Made by a program: the position numbers and the translations under genes
Shown: one piece after another, positions 44,073 to 55,248 of the stretch
How the letters are laid out: the number at the start of each line of letters is the position of its first letter
Position numbering within the stretch: position 1 is the stretch's first letter
The notes under the pieces: generated by a model
Seen by the model: only the letters and a program-made list of their open reading frames with translations
Told to the model about the DNA's origin: nothing
The model's database searches: none
From: Pisolithus tinctorius
Taxonomy: Eukaryota; Basidiomycota; Agaricomycetes; Boletales; Pisolithaceae
Length of the DNA stretch: 64,000 bases
Direction: 5' to 3'
Assembly (NCBI GenBank): GCA_024663395.1
Contig: JANFAH010000010.1
Location: 1,302,001 to 1,366,000 of the forward strand

Positions 44073-45991
44073 CAATGGTAATCGTTTCCTTCCCAACCGT
44101 GGTAACTGCTCCAGAGGACATCGCCCAGCCGGTTCCCGACTTCGACTTTCCGCCCAGACTTGACAGCGAACTCGAACGTCTTAGGTGCCTCGAACACGAG
44201 AACGATCGTACTGCCGAGAAAGAAGCCACCCATTGCTTGGGCAGCGGTCAGAGGACTGATCCGTTCAGCAATAGGGATGCGGCCGAATACACAGCTTCGG
44301 TGTATGTGCCTGGTGGCGGCGGTCGGACACGGACGTTCTTACGCAGTGCCTGCAAGAAGTGATCAACGAAGCCAATTTGAGTGAAAAAGAAATTCCTTCG
44401 TACAGTATCGAAATTAATCTTGATGCCGCCGACATTAGTTGCACCGACGGGTATCATGGCTGAAAAATTCGTATCGCCATCTACCGAGTAAAGTAACCCT
44501 CTCATTAAGTACGAAGAGGTTCTGCAACCGCTTGGCCATGTACGGCGAGACGGAGAACAGTTCACCTGACAACTGTTGTTCATCGCGGAACTGATATGAT
44601 GGATGCTGTGCACATACCAACAAAGTGCCTGCGCTTTTCTACGACCCAAGCTGTTGGACTGTGGAAATGATGGTAGTCACCGGGGGCGAAGTAGATCACC
44701 GCGAAGTAGAGAGCATTGCCTGGTTTGACGGCAGTGCCGGACGCGCTACGCTTGCGCTTCATGAGGAACGGACGCACACCCAATTCACGCGCGACAGAAG
44801 CATTCGTGTGCAAGGGTCTCCTGTAGGAGTGCCTTCTTGCGTAACAGATGCATCGATCCGAGTACCATGTTTTCGGGGGGTGATTGTCTCGTTGGAATCT
44901 GCACTGGAATCGTTTAGAGTTGGAGTCATCGAGCCGGAGGAGTTTGCAGATGAAGAACCCAAGAGCTCATTTAGGCAGTAATCTATTCCATTGACGTTGG
45001 CGAATTCGCGTTCGTCTACGACGGACATGTCGCCGCGGGGGAATTCGACGGTTGTCGACGTTGGAGAAACGGGACTGCCAGGACTGGATTTTTCTACGCC
45101 AAGAAGTGCATCAAGGGAATATGTCATTCCCTTCACCTGTTCCACGTGCAGACCATCTATTTCGCCGAGATGGAGAACTGTTCCGTCCGCGGGACTAACC
45201 TAGGAGATGAGGTTGATAACAATATTTCAAGGATGATACGAGTGTAGGATGGTGGTACACTTACTAGTACCGAGTTATCTACCGGACAAGCGCCAGGTTT
45301 GAGCTTGCGATAGAAAAAGTCTCCTAGACTGGCGTACTGGGTGAGGTCGTCGGGCTCGATTTCATCCAAGTTACAACCAAACATGTAAGCGTATAACCGT
45401 AAACTGTAAGGGCAAATCCAAATGGGCAGTTCGAGAGAATTCAGGTAACCCCATACTCGTGACAGGTTGCGGAGCGGTAGTGCACCCAATACGTGAACCT
45501 AAGTAATGTTTGATGAGAACGGGCACAGGTATTTAGAAGAAGGAGTTGCGAACCTGCCAAGGGTCTCTAAGTCTGATAACCTCGTGACCGTCGACCTCTC
45601 TCTCTGCACGTGCCACTTTCTTGCGATACTGGATCATGACGAGTAGAAGAGCACCGACCGCCAACGGCAGGGGGTACCATTTTGTGGGTGTCCGAGTCCA
45701 TGCTGACACGAACTGTTCTAAAGAAAATCAAGTATTAGAACAATAAGTGCGAGCGCGCTCAATGGCGTACTGTAGATGAGAGCAGAGGATGTGCCGGGGA
45801 CCTGTTATGACGACTCGGGGGGGGGGTATCGCATTTCTGGTGGAAGCGACCTTCGGAATGCGCTGCCCTTGATGGACCGTACTGTGCGAGATAGACTGAT
45901 CCGGCGCTTTACGAATCCCTGGAGAAGACTGCGGAAGAAGCATGGCTGTGGCAATAGTTGTAGACTGGATGACGTGCGAGGCAGCCTGCAA
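44073..45991 (-). pseudogene. Phosphatidylserine decarboxylase (mitochondrial PSD1 type), frameshifted
   Basis: Converts phosphatidylserine to phosphatidylethanolamine in the mitochondrial inner membrane. Minus-strand blocks: QFVSAWTRTPTKWYPLPLAV then GALLLVMIQYRKK (membrane segment, about 45,720-45,640); LGALPLRNLSRVWGYLNSLE, FGCNLDEIEPDDLTQYASLG, FFYRKLKPGA (45,489-45,290); VSPADGTVLH and EQVKGMTYSLDALLGV; a low-complexity insert; [79 protein letters not shown]; and the self-cleavage motif in FFLGSTIVLVFEAPK, ending SYHGWEGNDYH at 44,073. Extra nucleotides break the frame near 44,810, 44,462 and 44,258. The 5' exon is uncertain because of a G run at 45,821-45,830. Confidence 0.88.
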
Positions 45992-46158
45992 GGGCCTCTT
46001 CCCTCTGACAACATCAGTAAGCGAATATATGGTTTAAACCTGTTACTGACTGGTCGTGACCGTGATTCCACCATTCCCTGTCTCCCTGATTGAATGGCCT
46101 TGCAGAACATTTAGGAAGACGTTGACATGAAAATTCGTAGCAACTGAACCGTACAGCG

Positions 46159-46387
46159 AGAGCCCGGCTCGACACCTAACCTTCCCTCGGTTTTCTACAT
46201 ACGATGGAATGGATGGACCTCCGCAGAGACACCCTCCTCTCTGTCGACGTCTCTTCGATCGCTGGAACGTCGGCTAACAGGAGGTAGGACTTGGGTAGGA
46301 CACGCCGATATAGTGCTTAGTCAGACGCACGAAGACATGTACAGATATGCGCAGATTATTATTCCACTGCTTCCCTCGAGCTCAGCT
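46159..46387. repeat. Segment duplicated at 53,622-53,800
   Basis: Shares gatggaatggatggacctcc, ggaacgtcggctaacaggag and cagattattattccactgct with 53,622-53,800, with small indels. It lies just upstream of an open frame starting 46,347, so it may be an upstream region copied to the insertion in the right arm. Confidence 0.7.
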
Positions 46388-47012
46388 CATCGCTTGCGAG
46401 GTTCTTTGTCGCTGTTCCAGCGGTGGGACGCCTCTTCAGCTTCCATCGGTCGATGCAGACTCCACCGTGACCGAGACAGCTGACACTGGCATTGGCAGCC
46501 AAGTCGATGGAGCCCAACAGGAAATGGATGGCATGAATCCCATCCTCCAGGTACACCAAACAGCTGTTATCTTGTCGGACAGGCCGATACCCGTGCTAGC
46601 GTATTCATTCCATGAAGCCTACATATGTCCTCGGCGCATCAAGGTGACCAAACATCGCTCGCCTGCAAGTTCCCAAGCGAAGAGACATGACAAACTTGGA
46701 ATCGTCACTCTTCGCGTTAACGTCTCCTGTTTCCTTTTCGCTACAATCCCACAGTCAAGAAATAACGTCCTCGCTGGATGTTTATCCACCTGTAAGTTAC
46801 CACAACCCGGATCTCCTTGGCGGGAACAGCTGGCGATGACACGCAAGAGTACCGCGCGACCGAAATCATGTCGACGAAAGTCCCCGCCGCCACCAGTTGT
46901 CAATCGTCAGGTCAGCGAGCTGCACGTATTCAACGTTAGGCTTGTTTGTCCGCTGACGATCCCAAGCAGAAGTGACTTCATGAGACTGGCCTTAGCAGAT
47001 AGGCCGAAGTGA
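46347..47012 (+). CDS. Unrecognised 221-residue open frame
   Basis: The longest uninterrupted frame in the CpG-rich block on the plus strand. The N-terminus is Arg/Leu-rich (MRRLLFHCFPRAQLIACEVL), which could act as a mitochondrial or secretory signal; the C-terminal third is basic with KSPPPPVVNRQ. No family recognised. It diverges from the PSD gene. Possible introns (gt..ag near 46,790 and 46,910) mean the frame could be partly fortuitous. Confidence 0.3.
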   Translation: MRRLLFHCFPRAQLIACEVLCRCSSGGTPLQLPSVDADSTVTETADTGIGSQVDGAQQEMDGMNPILQVHQTAVILSDRPIPVLAYSFHEAYICPRRIKVTKHRSPASSQAKRHDKLGIVTLRVNVSCFLFATIPQSRNNVLAGCLSTCKLPQPGSPWREQLAMTRKSTARPKSCRRKSPPPPVVNRQVSELHVFNVRLVCPLTIPSRSDFMRLALADRPK

Positions 47013-47039
47013 AATATTCGTTTCCGACAGCAATACGTG

Positions 47040-47690
47040 AATGAGTGAAGATACATTGAACGCACAGATATCGTCAGTAGTCTGGGCATTTCGTCGTCAG
47101 GATCAGTCCCACTCCGTTAGTATACGAAAACGTGCCCACCAACTCCGACCGTATCTCTTCCCCCACGGCCACGCTTTCTCCTGCACACGAAGGCATAAAG
47201 ATCGGATTCCCTCCACCATTCGCATAGGGGACAAAATGAGAGGAGGCTCTCCTGTAGACTGTGATAAGTCGGATATGGCATTTGCCATGCACATGTGTCC
47301 TAGTGCAGGCTGAGGAATTGAGTGGCAGAAATATTGGCATACAGGTACGACCCATGATGTCCTCCCTCGTAATGTTGCCAAGTGGCACTGCGCAGTTGTC
47401 GTACCTGCAAAATGGACAGTATCATGAGTGCTTAAGCACGCAAAATTCCCAGTGTCGTACTTCAAGTAGTCGAAGCTCCAATCATCCTGAAACAATTTCG
47501 GGTCTCTGGTCAAACATTCGTCAGGGCACGGCCGAGCGCACCTCGCTTCTTTCTGGTACAAGCCAGGATGGAGTTGACAAGTAAACCAGCCAGCGTCACT
47601 CACAATCCCAAAACATGAATGTTGTCCGTCAGTGCTTTCAAGCTTGGTTTGATCTAAAGAAGTGAACCAATCTATACTGACAGTAGAGCC
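47040..47690 (-). pseudogene. GH27 alpha-galactosidase internal fragment (third copy)
   Basis: Minus-strand blocks DAGWFTCQLHPGLYQKEARC, LFQDDWSFDYLKYD, NITREDIMGR and DLSQSTGEPPLILS are collinear with the copy at 41.6-42.3 kb. It starts within the exon ending DNIH.LGL and ends shortly after the QSWR-type exon. The 5' third and the 3' third of the gene are absent. CpG-rich. Same strand as the near-complete copy, about 5 kb away, with PSD between them. Confidence 0.85.
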
Positions 47691-47699
47691 ACTTGTGGT

Positions 47700-48260
47700 G
47701 TTGAATAAGACGTGTGGGATGAGAATGATCTAAATGTGTCTTCCGGCGTCAAGCGCTGTCCGATCTTCTGTCGGGTACTGGTTGGGTGGATTGATGGATC
47801 GGTTCAGTGCTCGCAAGGCACTTCCCATCTTTCTGCTTGGGATTCACGGCCGTCACCATCACACCTGGACTGCTGCAACTGTCGTCGACGAGGTGTCCAT
47901 GGCACACACCCAAGCAATACTCACTGCGCCTGCGCCACGGCGGGTGATACAGCGTGCAGAGAAGCTGTTGGGAAGTAACTTGCCACTATCAAAAGATGCA
48001 AAGATAAGCTAAGGTGAAGAATACTGTAGTTATCGTTTCGGGAACACTTCCTTGCCTCCAGCACCATACAACGTCCTTACTCGTTTGGATTTCGACTTGG
48101 AAAAGGTGCTCTTACATGAGCAAATGCGATCGCACCGTCCGCGAGGGGGTAATTTTTGACCATCAGAACGGAACGATGAATGTTAGATTTCTTGCCACTG
48201 TGCCCTGAAATTGAATCCGGGGAGTCCAAATCTGAAGGAATTAGGGCACTAGCTGTTCTG
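47700..48260 (+). other. CpG-rich possible exons, unrecognised
   Basis: 47,734-48,009 encodes FSARKALPIFLLGIHGRHHH and RRVIQRAEKLLGSNLPLSKD before a possible intron. 48,010-48,150 then reads PPAPYNVLTRLDFDLEKVLL. These look like real exons by codon use, but I cannot assign a family. Confidence 0.3.
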
Positions 48261-48290
48261 GTTCACGAGATATTTCAATTCTGAGATTGC

Positions 48291-48860
48291 GTGCTGCATG
48301 AACATGGCGGCAATTTCGAGGATTTTTCTCTCACGGCAAACCTTTCCCGAAACTGCTGTAATATTCACGCTCTCGTTCCCATAGACCCACCCTCAGCCAG
48401 CTCTGACAGACCATTCAAAATTCACATCGCCAACGACACTCGGTCGGATACGTCGTTTGGTGCTGTGAAAACGGCCGAAGTTCTCGTCGAATGGGTACTG
48501 GCTGCTCTCGCGCGTGGTTGCCATTACAGCAGATACTCGTCTTCCTGTGTTTTCTGTTCGCCCACTGTGATCCTGGCTCCGCCGCTGATCTATCCGAACA
48601 ACCTTGCAGGAATTGTCCGCGAGCTCGTCCTCACATTCACACATCCGCGACATCGATCTTGGCGGCAGTATATGCACTTGTGCGTGCCGTGCTTGCGACT
48701 TCATGGCCCTGGGCGGAGAAATGAGTGAGCTTGGATGTTTGGATGGAATGCCTTGCAGCCATATTGGACGTTTCCGTGCCTTGGAAGTGAGTGTGAAATC
48801 AACTGTATTTGAGGATGCGCTCTCTCACACAGGGTATTCAAGATGGATTCGGAGTGGTTA
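48291..48860 (+). other. CpG-rich possible exon block, unrecognised
   Basis: Begins GGNFEDFSLTANLSRNCCNI and SSDRPFKIHIANDTRSDTSF with VKTAEVLVEWVLAALARG, then a change of frame into DTRLPVFSVRPL-like and later DIDLGGSICTCACRACDF sequence. The run of plausible coding segments in changing frames suggests introns or frameshifts. Confidence 0.3.
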
Positions 48861-49463
48861 CGTATCATGGTAGTCGCATCATACAGGGAGGTGCTTGGGA
48901 ACTTCGGGCACAAGAAGGAGGTGATCCTCCTACATTCTACCTTCTGTTTGTTTTCTGTGCCCGATTTACTCACACTACTGGCTATACACTATCTTCTTTC
49001 GACACACATGCTTCTTTGGAGTTCGTACCCTTTCGTCCTCTATAGCTTCTCAGTCGCTGAATGCACCATCAAGCCGAGAAAACCCATTCGTCGAAAACCC
49101 CGAAACAACATCATGACACTCCTTACCATGCAGGTATCGAGACACTACTCTCCGTTGAAGGGCCCAAGCAACTCTCGACACATTGGATGCGCTTTCGCAC
49201 ATGTGCACGGCCCATTGCCTTTCCCTCCTTGCTATGCCTCTTTTCTGCACGTCTTTGTGCAGTAAATCGCCACTGCGCAACGCCTATCCCCTCTTCGTCC
49301 GTAGTTGGCATCTCCTGCCCATGGCCATTCAGTGAGGCCGTGCTCGCTGATGCAATGGAAGGTCTTGGAGTGGCTGTTGGAAGGTTCTTCTACGCGATAC
49401 CGTAACGGTGGACTCCAGAGCACAAAGGACGGATGCATGGATGGCGCTCGTACGTGATCGGAA

Positions 49464-50108
49464 ATGGAATGCTTGTACACCCCATGCACAATTGAGTTAG
49501 GCGTTCGGGACACGGCTCCTAGCCGTCATGCAGAGTCTGCTTTGATAGAAGCGAGGGAACTTGCGCTGGTCACAGTCAAGCGCGCGGGTCAAGTTTATCA
49601 CTCGACTGACCTGTCGGTCGTGACTCTGGCAATAGATGTTCTCAACGTGCTGGTAAGAGTTGAGCGTGAAATAGTAGGCGGCAAATCGCAGAGGTTACTG
49701 GGCGTTGTCGTCGGTGTGAGTAGTAGTAATTTACCTCGTATTTGTCCTGGCGTACCTCTCAAACTAATCTTCGATTTCCTAGGTTGCCGCACCCGCTCTC
49801 CGTGCGGCCGAAGGATGTTGTTCAGCGACTACTCTTGGGCCTTCTCGACTATCACACTAAGACCCATAATGGTATACGCGTACATCCTCATGCTTCTTAC
49901 TGCCCTCTCTTCACTCAGCCCACCCAAGCCGGTCTCCTCGCGGTCTCTCCCTGTACCACTGCATGACGTGATGTTCAGTCCGCTTCGGTCACATGTTTTG
50001 TCGCTCACTAGAGCTCTCCGTATGGCTTTGAGACCTTTACAATCTGTAAAATCAGGGCCGGCTATTTTGCAAGAACTCGCGCACACGTGGAACAGCATAC
50101 ACTGCTGA
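49464..50108 (+). other. CpG-rich possible exon block, unrecognised
   Basis: An open stretch encoding ALIEARELALVTVKRAGQVY and LSVVTLAIDVLNVLVRVERE, followed by a donor near 49,710 and an acceptor near 49,782 (AAPALRAAEG). Helical and non-membranous. The reverse strand also has open frames but weaker exon signals. Family unknown. Confidence 0.3.
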
Positions 50109-50729
50109 AAGAGGTCAAAGTCGACGCGGCGGTAAGCGATGAAAAACTGGACAAGGGGAAGAGATACCAATAGTAAGACACGCTAATGACGATGGTACGC
50201 TGCGGTCGAAGTGTCGCTCGCTAACAGTTGCACTTACTTATGTTCCTCGTGTGTCTGTGATCGTTCTCGCTAGCCTCTCCCTGTATGCGTATATCTCCGA
50301 CGCTCAGAATTCAGGAGTCATGTGGGACGAGGTTGGAAAGTTGGTGTGGGATATCGCCTGGGAGTGTATGCGACATGGACGAGGTGAGTAGCTCCCCAAC
50401 ACGAAGACGAAAGCAAGAGAAAGAAGCGCAAGAAGCAGCAACAGAAAAGGGAGCAACGGGATCCTGATATGCTAGGTTGGGATGACACTGTCGCTTCTGC
50501 TGCATTGCAATGCCTATGTGATTTCTGCACTCGATTGATACAAGGTGCGAGCTCGTCAAAGCCTGTGACACTAGGTGAAGATGATATATTTCGTTAAACC
50601 TGTGATTTGATGCAGTGTACAGCTGTCCGTGTATGAATGGGAGAACAACATGAAGATTGACTGCTGTGCATAATAGTGTCAATGCTTGGCAACCATTCTA
50701 TAAATGTGGTTCGTTCTGTAAGCCATGAC

Positions 50730-51410
50730 TATGGAGCCCCTGTTTGTAGTCCGTCCGCGTTGCCCTCGGTGAACTCAGAGAGCTCTGGGACGTTCGTGTC
50801 ATCGATAGGTTTCAAGTTGTACGCGCTCTACTACGCAGGATAAACGCAAGGTTCCAATTACATGTGTCTGGTCGTATTCCTACGTGCCTCGGCATTCTGT
50901 CCGGGAGAACCACAAAACTCGACGACATGCGAGAGTAGCCCGGCATTTGGGATGACACAAGGCGAGCCTAGTCGACCGGACTGAGCTCGAAGGGGCACCA
51001 GCGGTAGAATGGAAACCACAGGAAGCGATATTCGAACTCATCTGCATATACATGAGAGATCTCCAACTCGTCGCGGAGGACATTGCCCCTAGGCTCTCCC
51101 CGTTCGCAAACTCGAAATCCACACTGCACAAAACCCCGCTTGCTCTGACAGTACCTACATACGCATCCACCGTGCCTACCCTCGAGGCGGGGAGACCCTC
51201 ATACTACGTGCTCCGAACCTCCGCGAAGCACGTACATGGACAGAAGCAATTGTACAGGCTGCTGCGAAGGTGAGGGAGGGGATGTCAGTGATTCGCGGGG
51301 TGCGGAGGGAGGGTGCAGTCCTGCGCATTGTTGGTGTGGGGATGGAACGTGTTGCGGGTGCGGGAAGGCCTTGTGGGAGTGCGGATGTTGGCAATGAAAA
51401 TATTTTGGGG
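50730..51410 (+). other. Possible 3' exons of an unrecognised gene, PH-domain-like end
   Basis: Reads VALGELRELWDVRVIDRFQV and ALLRRINARFQLHVSGRIP, then after a frame change GGETLILRAPNLREARTWTE followed by AIVQAAAKVRE. The last stretch resembles the C-terminal helix of a pleckstrin-homology domain (conserved Trp in ARTWTEAI). This is a weak structural resemblance, not an identification. 51,420-51,773 holds no gene. Confidence 0.3.
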
Positions 51411-51773
51411 TATGTGTTCTGCTCGGACCCGATCTATTGGAATTTTAGGGGGTAAACCAAGGTATTATCTCATGCTGGAGCTTGTAAATAAGATAGACTT
51501 ACTAGTCTAGTAGTAGAGTAGACGAGTATGCCAGGAGTGGCCACTAAGGACAGTTCCATGCTGACCCATTGTATACTCCGGGCTTCTAGTGTTTCGGTGT
51601 ATTGGTTTGAAGTGCGTACATCCGTCGCCATACGTTGGTCTAATTGGTATCTTTGCCGACGTAATGGCTAACGCGCTCCTTCCTTGGAGTGGGCACTTCC
51701 ACGAAGTATAAGGTACGGGCCAAGCGCGTATCCCATCCGCCGGACACGTTTACCACGGCACGGTACATCGCAT

Positions 51774-53146
51774 CTACGTGTGACTACGAGTACTCCCAGC
51801 GTCTACACCTTCATTGATCAACAGCTGAACAACGTCCCGTCGCTCGCGAATGAGCCGGATGAGCGTGTCTATACCAAGCAGCACGCCCGTGTCAGGTCCT
51901 TGTCCAGGCACGAGTCGTGTGTGCGCAAAGTCGATTAAGGGAGAGTCTGAACAGGCGAGGGTCATCCTCTTCATCCTCGTCTTCACATTCGTCGTCGTCG
52001 TCGTTTTCTTCGAAAGACTCAACAACAGGACTTGTTGCGACAACGTCGTCCAGCATGAGGTGACCGCTTTCGTCAACTTCGACCGTGATCGTCTCCTCTT
52101 CGTCTTCGTCTTCTTCGTCCAAGGACCCTTCCTCGTTCCTACCCAAACCTTCGCCCGCAGCAGGTAGGCTTGCTGTTCAGATCAGAATCGCCTTCTAGTG
52201 TCCGCACAGCCTTTTCTGCACGTGCCCAGTCGCCTTCATATATGATAAGGATGCTCCCGCCTACGATGCGTACTTCCGCTTCGGCAAGTGCTGCGCGGAG
52301 ACGTTCAAGTGCCTCGAGGAGGCGTGTGAGTAGAACAAACAAGGAAAGTGGAGGTAAGCCTGGTTGGATGTTATCAGGAGTGGTTATGTCGTCGCTTGAC
52401 GATGGGAAGGAGAGAGGCGCGGTGGTGGAAGAAGCCGGGTGGCGAAAGGGAAAAAACCGCGCGATCCCGTCTGGTAGATGTTCTGGCTTGATCGTTTTCC
52501 CGTATTTCTTAGGTGTAAGTACGGGATCGGGGTGATCGTTTGCATATACCTATTCAAGTTCTTGAATACAAACACAGACATCAACAGGGAGTTATACCTG
52601 GAAGCCCGTAAGACGTACGCCAGTACTGAGACTGGTCGTGTTCGCAGCGGTACGAATCATACGCTCCTTCTTTTCGGGAGGAGCATCTTCATCGTAGAGT
52701 ATGGTCCCCAGCTTGACATCGAGAATGCATGGTTTGTGGAACCCGTATGTGAGATTCTCCAGGACGATCGTAGTCGTTGTTCCGTTGGCTGGCGGGACAG
52801 CGGGCAGACCATGCGTCGCCATCGTTTCCGGTGAGACGTCTACGAGGTGGTTTCCGATCGATAACACTCCTAGGAATTTTGGAATCCATGGCAATAGCGG
52901 TTTCAATCCTGATGCAGCCGCGGTCGCGCCGCCGATGTCTGACGATATGCCATCACGAACGAGCTGGTAGAATGCCAGTTCTCTAGAGAGGGCCGGTTTG
53001 AGGAGTAACGAGCCATCCTCTGTTGTTTGTACTCCTGCGTGTCCACCGACCTGTGAGGAGAGCGGCGCTGTGGGTGGAAGGGTGTGGGATCGATGGATAG
53101 TATTATGTGCATGTGGCGACGAGGTTGATCCCGTGTCCGTTGACAT
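51774..53146 (-). pseudogene. Inositol polyphosphate kinase (IPMK/Arg82-like), right copy, two frameshifts
   Basis: Start at 53,146 (MSTDTGS). Exon 1 is open to GVRLTGFQ and includes WIPKFLGVLSIGN, LENLTYGFHKPCILDVKLGT (the PxxxDxKxG signature) and ANTTSLSTGV. A 47-bp intron (about 52,596-52,550) precedes VYANDHPDPVLTPKKYGK, IKPEHLPDGIARFFPFRHP, EAEVRIVGGSILIIYEGDWA, a long acidic loop (EEDEDEEE, ENDDDDECEDEDEEDD) and the C-terminal catalytic motif PLIDFAHTRL with GQGPDTGVLLGIDTLIRLI, stop at 51,774. One extra T near 52,162 and a second shift near 51,950-51,960 break the reading frame in the same direction, so they do not compensate. The motif set is complete, so the ancestral gene was an active-type kinase. 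Confidence 0.87.
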
Positions 53147-53309
53147 TGTCAGTGGAAGAGACAGAAATCAGACAGCAAGTCAAGAAATCAGATAATCAAT
53201 GTTGTCAAACTCGATCCTCGTGGCTGTCTGGTTGATAGCTGGGCTGACGTTGAACACTCTGACTCAAGTGCTTGCAGTCACAGCGAAACGAAGAGCTACA
53301 GTCCACTAA

Positions 53310-54975
53310 AGTATTCTATGCTCCAGCGTCAATTTGGTGCACTGCCAGTGGCCAACTTGACGCTCCAAGTCTGGAAGTTGTCACTGATATGTGAGATACA
53401 CAAGCCAAGTACTCCCACCAAATTTCTTGTCACAAGCATTCGACAATGAGACTGCGAGCATCCGGCGCTTGCTCCAGCAACGTACCGCACTTAACTTCAA
53501 CGCCGGAGTCTGATTTACATCCCCAAACTCGAATCTGACCTACAAACCTCGCACGAAATACGGATCTGTCGGTGGCCCGCAAGCAGTCGAAGAAACACCG
53601 TTTCTTTAGCTCCGGAAGGCATGGCTCGACACCTAATCTCCCTCGGCACGCATTTTGTACCTTACACACGATGGAATGGATGGACCTCCACGGAGACAGC
53701 CTTTCACCCCTCTGTTTCGATCGACGGAACGTCGGCTAACAGGAGGTAGGACCCATACGGATGCACAGATTATTCTACTGCTTGCCTCGAGCTCAGCGAC
53801 CCGTCACAGCGTGACGGATCCGAAACGGGTACGGTGGGAACGAGCGGGAAGTGCTCTTAGCGGACTTCTCGCCGTACTCACTCTCAAAACTGTCCCGCAT
53901 GTGCACACAACACAACACTCCGCGATTGCCGTTGAAACACAAAAAGCTGAATCCTCGCAAAGCATGTAGAACACATCCTCTAGCATACAGCGACTCTATA
54001 AACGACCTGTTCTGTATCTTGACACCAGATAACGACAACAACTCGAATCTGGGCTATTCTCATTATGTGAAATGCTAGGCGAGTACAATCGGGATGCTCT
54101 GACGGCCTCTGCACTTGATTCCAGCGGTGAGACTCATGAAGTCGCCCTGGACGGAGTATGAGAAGCAACGATAGGTGAGGAAGGGGTTATGCGGTATGTA
54201 TCTGTGGCCGTAGAACTGTCTTCACCTCTCAGAGAGTAACAAGACCGTCCATCAATGGAAGGAGCACCGAGGCACACGCTCTAAAAGTTTTTATTTTGAT
54301 GTTTAGCTGAAAAACTACGTAGTCGCATATGAATGACTATGGCATGAAGATTGATAGATGTCCCATTAGATTGCCGTGTAAATTTTATACGAGAGCCTGC
54401 CACTTCCATGGCTATCGGTTGGAGTCACCCACAGCGCGAAGGACAGGATCTAAACTGGATGGAAGTAGGGGGGGACAAGGTGGTAGCCAGAACGTAGCAC
54501 TCACTGGTGATGCGGAGCCTGGGTCGTGTAATACGGGGAGGTGACAATAGACTTGGCATGCTCAGCGATGGTCGTTGTCGACACCACCAGTGGATGTAGT
54601 CATAGCACATCGGTGCGTGGGTAAGATCTTGACCCCGTCATTGTGCGGGCGTCTTGGTCAGGTCAATGATCGTTTATATCCCGGGTGCTAATACTCGGGC
54701 GGGTTAGCAAAGAGATATGTTACTTGTGGATCTCCCAACTGCACGGCCGAGTATTGTGGAAGTTTTTGGAAACCAGATCCTTGAGGGAGGAGCTGGGGAA
54801 ACCCCAATGTGTTACAGTGTCTGGTGTGAAGGACGGGGCGAGCATGGAAACACAAAGCCGTTGAGAAAATCGGTAGTACGTTTCACCAGGGGCACAACCA
54901 GTGTACCTATCGAGCCGGCTTGGTACCGCGAAGAGTATCGGATGAGCCCCCCCGGCATTGCTATGAGCAATCGAG
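53310..54975. other. 1.66-kb CpG-rich segment splitting the divergent promoter (right arm only)
   Basis: At 53,310 the sequence leaves homology with the left arm (after gaagagctacagt) and regains it at about 54,975. It contains the copy of 46,159-46,387 (53,622-53,800). Open frames (53,655-53,969 and 54,717-55,142) show no motif. No terminal repeats were found, so whether this is an insertion here or a deletion in the left arm is unresolved. Confidence 0.6.
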
Positions 54976-55248
54976 AGAGCAAAGGAGGATCGATGGTCGA
55001 GTCTTTCTCTCGCCGATACATCACCGGGACGCGGTCAGACGACGAAAAGAAATGGGACGGTCCAACGGGGGCTTGGTGTTCGTGGTTAACACACGTGTCA
55101 GGCTGTGCACTACAGACAGGCACGTTGATTCAACGCCACTGAATCCGCAGGCCCTTGCCCTGCGTACTTCACCACCATCGTCCCCTACAGTCGTAGCACG
55201 CTTACTGCTCAAGACATCCTAAGACTTGTTTGCTCTTCTTCACATCGC

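Noticed and set aside
43675..44229. 184-residue open frame on the minus strand starting MASFSAVRSFSCSRH
   Set aside because: It overlaps the true PSD C-terminus in another frame; the conserved motifs belong to the PSD frame.
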